A stretch of 64,000 nucleotides of DNA from NCBI RefSeq assembly GCF_001613145.1, contig NZ_BDBU01000043.1:80020-144019 (forward strand), read 5' to 3'. Under the pieces are notes generated by a model that saw only the letters and a list, made by a program, of their open reading frames with translations, searched no databases and was not told the origin of the DNA. Of this stretch, positions 61,892-64,000 are shown in pieces. Position 1 is the first letter of the stretch. Each line of letters opens with the position of its first letter. Source of the DNA: Nocardia jejuensis NBRC 103114. Lineage in GTDB: Bacteria; Actinomycetota; Actinomycetes; Mycobacteriales; Mycobacteriaceae. The translations under genes and the position numbers were made by a program.

Positions 61892-62213
61892 CCCGGCCCC
61901 GCTCGTCACGGCGCGAGGTGGCATGTCCGGTTCGCTCGATCCCGTCGAGCCGCAGGCTGATCGGACCGCCCTCGCCGAGAAAGTTCTTCCACCACGACTT
62001 CTTGTCCGGCATGGCGACGCCGATCAGAATCGCCTCGCCCGAGCGCCGATAGTTCACCGGCGTGGTGAACGTCTTGCCCGAGCGCCGCCCGACATAGGTG
62101 ATCACGGTGAACCCGCGCCCCATGATCCCGCCGAGCACGCTCGATTCGGTCAATGCGACCACTCCGGAATTGAGACCCCGGACGATCGGTCCCGCCAACC
62201 CTGCGAATGCCAT
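61857..62213 (-). CDS. F420/deazaflavin-dependent nitroreductase-family protein
   Basis: 118 residues from ATG 62213, chosen because AGGAGG lies 5 bases upstream; an in-frame start at 62291 would add 26 residues. GRRSGKTFTTPVNYRRSGEAILIGV, PDKKSWWKNFLGEGG and the RLDGIERTGHA stretch match the actinobacterial Ddn/deazaflavin-dependent oxidoreductase family, which uses cofactor F420. Length is at the lower end of the family. Activity on quinones or nitroaromatics is plausible but unproven. Confidence 0.8.
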   Translation of the reverse strand: MAFAGLAGPIVRGLNSGVVALTESSVLGGIMGRGFTVITYVGRRSGKTFTTPVNYRRSGEAILIGVAMPDKKSWWKNFLGEGGPISLRLDGIERTGHATSRRDERGRVSVKVRLDESN

Positions 62214-62396
62214 GAATCCTCCTGCTAGCCGAACAACCCCCGTCGTGAGCCTAACGACATTCCTCGAGAACGCCCGACCCGCAATGTTCAACGCTTGTTC
62301 CGATCACCGACCGATGCGCGCCCACCGGCGATAGCACCATGCATCGGTGTTGTCGGAGCTGTCCCTGATTTCCGGACCCGCGCCCTGGCTGGTGTC

Positions 62397-62699
62397 CCGG
62401 ACCCGTCCGGCGACCCCGAACCCACGCTGGGCGATCGACGCCGCACCCTCGACGCCGCATTCGACTGTGACGCAACGGCATTCGACCGGGTCAGCCCGAT
62501 GGCACTGATGCGGACGCGGCGGTATCCATCCTCCGCCGGGAGCTTCGTCACCGGCGCGGAGGAGACGAGCGGCGTCGTCGCCCAGCGCGGCGCGGCCGCA
62601 GCGGCCCGGGCCCCGGGAATGGACATCCGCATTCGCGAGCTGCCCGGCGGCCACTCCTGGCAGGTGTGGTCCGCCGGACTCCGCACCGAACTGGAGTGA
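62397..62699 (+). pseudogene. C-terminal remnant of a putative esterase gene
   Basis: An open frame with no own start signal encodes EPTLGDRRRTLDAAF, SPMALM, FVTGAEET and the diagnostic ending LPGGHSWQVW...GLRTELE-stop. These belong, in order, to the C-terminal third of alpha/beta-hydrolase-fold esterase-D/antigen 85-like proteins (the His of the triad is in GGHSW). The N-terminal two thirds with the nucleophile are missing. It lies directly upstream of the DUF2156 gene, and a full-length gene of apparently the same type starts after that gene. Confidence 0.65.
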
Positions 62700-62824
62700 C
62701 TCTCGAGCCGCCTCGGCCTCGTGCGGTGACCCGGCCCCGGATATCGGAGCCAACCCGCCCACGAGTGACCCCGATCACATACGATCTGAAAGCTTTTCTT
62801 TTCACTGATGCTAGGAGTTCGGCG

Positions 62825-63952
62825 TTGCCCGCTTCCGTCACCACCCAGCTCGACCCCCGCTCGCTCGGTGCCGAACGGAATCCGGGACTGCCGACCCTCG
62901 TTCGGCCGCTGCGGAACATCTGTCCCGACAGCCGGGTGCGCGCGCTGCTGAGCGGTCACGGGACGAGCAGCATGTCCTGGATGACCACCTGGCCCGGCAA
63001 TCGGTACTGGTTCGATCACGACGCCACGGGGTTCGTCGCGTTCCGGGTCGTCGGCCGGGTCGCGATCAGCACCGGTGAGCCCGTGGGCCCGGATCCGGCG
63101 CGCACGCTGGCCGGTTTCGTCGCGCACTGCGACGAGATGCGGTGGACCCCGTGCCTGTACGCCGTCGGCGCGGATTCCCGGGCATTGCTGGCCGCGGCCG
63201 GGTGGACCTGCCTGCAGATCGCCGAGGACGCGGTCATTCCGCTCGAATCGCTGACCTTCACCGGCAAGGCGCATCAAGATGCGCGCACGGCCCTCAATCG
63301 CGCCCGCGCGGCCGGGGTCACGGCACGGTGGATCGACTACCGCACCGCCTCGGCCGGGATCACCGCGCAGATCGAATTGGTCTGTGCGCGATGGCTGGCC
63401 GACAAGGGTCTGCCCGAACTCGGCTTCACCCTCGGCAATGTCGCCTCGCTCGCCGATCCGCGAGTGCGCTGCCTGATCGCGATCGACGCGGCCGATCGAG
63501 TGCACGCGGTGACCTCGTGGCTGCCGGTACACAGAGACGGGGCGGTCGTCGGCTGGACCCTGGACCTGCAACGCCGGCTGCCGGACGGCTTCGGACCGGT
63601 GATGGATTTCCTGATCGCCTCCGCCCTGCTGACCCTGCAGGCCGAGGGCGCGGAATTCGTGAGCCTGTCCGGAGTTCCGCTCGCCCGTCACTGCGACGTC
63701 GAGGCTCGCCACCCGTGGTTCGAGCGCGGCCTGGATTTCGCCGCGCGAGCGCTGGAACCGCTCTACGGGTTCGCCAGTCTGGCCGCGTACAAGCGCAAGT
63801 TCCGCCCGTCCTACGCACCGCTGTACGCCTGTTTCCCGAGGCGCCGGCACGCCGCCCGGGTGTCCGCCGCGGTCACGCGCGCCTATCTGCCTTCTCCCCG
63901 TGGGCAATTGGCGATCGCCGCTGCCCAAGCCCTCGCGGGCCGGACGTCGTGA
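62825..63952 (+). CDS. DUF2156 protein (MprF-like phosphatidylglycerol lysyltransferase C-domain)
   Basis: 375 residues if started at TTG 62825, seven bases after CTAGGAG; an in-frame GTG at 62765 is an alternative. The core is the DUF2156 double-GNAT fold: SSMSWMTTWPGNRYWF, FRVVGRVAISTGEPVG, TARTALNRARAAGV-like region, ARWLADKGLPELGFTLG, and LEPLYGFASLAAYKRKFRP at the C-terminus. MprF-like members transfer an amino acid from tRNA to phosphatidylglycerol; this cytosolic version lacks the transmembrane flippase. It is translationally coupled to the next gene (GTGA). Confidence 0.88.
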   Translation: MPASVTTQLDPRSLGAERNPGLPTLVRPLRNICPDSRVRALLSGHGTSSMSWMTTWPGNRYWFDHDATGFVAFRVVGRVAISTGEPVGPDPARTLAGFVAHCDEMRWTPCLYAVGADSRALLAAAGWTCLQIAEDAVIPLESLTFTGKAHQDARTALNRARAAGVTARWIDYRTASAGITAQIELVCARWLADKGLPELGFTLGNVASLADPRVRCLIAIDAADRVHAVTSWLPVHRDGAVVGWTLDLQRRLPDGFGPVMDFLIASALLTLQAEGAEFVSLSGVPLARHCDVEARHPWFERGLDFAARALEPLYGFASLAAYKRKFRPSYAPLYACFPRRRHAARVSAAVTRAYLPSPRGQLAIAAAQALAGRTS

Positions 63953-64000
63953 CGGCGTGGCTCGCCTCGCTGTCGCTCGTCGACGGGCCGCTGCCGTGGA
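63949..64000 (+). CDS. Start of a putative alpha/beta-hydrolase esterase gene (cut by window edge)
   Basis: GTG 63949 overlaps the preceding stop. Only 17 codons are visible (VTAWLASLSLVDGPLPW), which resemble the membrane-anchoring N-terminus (SLxSGPLPW) of actinobacterial alpha/beta-hydrolase-fold esterases often paired with DUF2156 genes. Identification beyond this is inferred. Confidence 0.55.
   Translation, partial: MTAWLASLSLVDGPLPW

Noticed and set aside
62288..63928. 546-codon open frame on the minus strand opposite the DUF2156 gene
   Set aside because: The plus-strand frame has clear family motifs and a ribosome site; the minus frame is Arg/Gly/His-rich without domains.

Overview
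This 64 kb window is high-GC, densely coded chromosomal DNA from a mycolic-acid actinomycete, most likely Nocardia or a close relative. The genus is inferred from gene content, not from a marker gene. The supporting content is a KasA/KasB-type beta-ketoacyl-ACP synthase, two mycobacterial-style desaturases (DesA and DesA3 types), the lexA / lexA-adjacent membrane gene / nrdR / hrpA neighbourhood, an oxyR-ahpC-ahpD locus with mycobacterial residue numbering, and an L,D-transpeptidase lipoprotein. No rRNA, tRNA, CRISPR array, prophage or intact insertion sequence was seen.

Layout. 0-9.5 kb: a truncated FAD monooxygenase, a GMC oxidoreductase, a beta-lactamase-fold lipoprotein, an aldo/keto reductase behind a MerR-type promoter, a class F sortase overlapping its likely substrate, a two-domain Lrp/AsnC regulator and a secreted aegerolysin-like protein. 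9.6-19 kb: GGCT-like and metallo-beta-lactamase-fold proteins, the peroxide defence locus oxyR/ahpCD, an HNH nuclease, a PhzF-like protein, an M48 protease, a class III aminotransferase and a DUF5134-like membrane protein. 19-24.2 kb: a LacI regulator divergent from an MFS transporter/hydrolase/lipase run, with a perfect 18-bp palindrome between them. 24.2-33 kb: hrpA, nrdR, a large secreted protein, and lexA with SOS boxes.

33-46.6 kb: a lipid-flavoured region with two desaturases, a ketoacyl synthase, three short-chain dehydrogenases, and two ABC1/AarF-like kinases flanking a GntR regulator. Several promoters here share a small palindromic motif. 46.6-51.8 kb: an osmotic and general-stress block. 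The ectABCD operon sits downstream of an orphan response regulator, and that regulator is divergent from a SigF-like sigma factor. Both divergent promoters match the SigF consensus, suggesting a compact sigma-factor-driven stress module. 51.8-64 kb: a TDT-family transporter, an L,D-transpeptidase, an MDR-family reductase, LysR and TetR regulators with divergent partners, a class A beta-lactamase-like secreted protein, and a DUF2156 (MprF-like) gene. The DUF2156 gene lies between a decayed esterase fragment and the start of a new esterase gene at the window edge.

Most genes are ordinary chromosomal actinobacterial genes. The observations most worth follow-up are the SigF/response-regulator/ectoine arrangement, the sortase with its adjacent YPETG substrate, the shared promoter motif at 38-45 kb, three short-chain dehydrogenases lacking the catalytic lysine, and several perfect operator-like palindromes. 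All functions are read from sequence motifs; no database search was possible.
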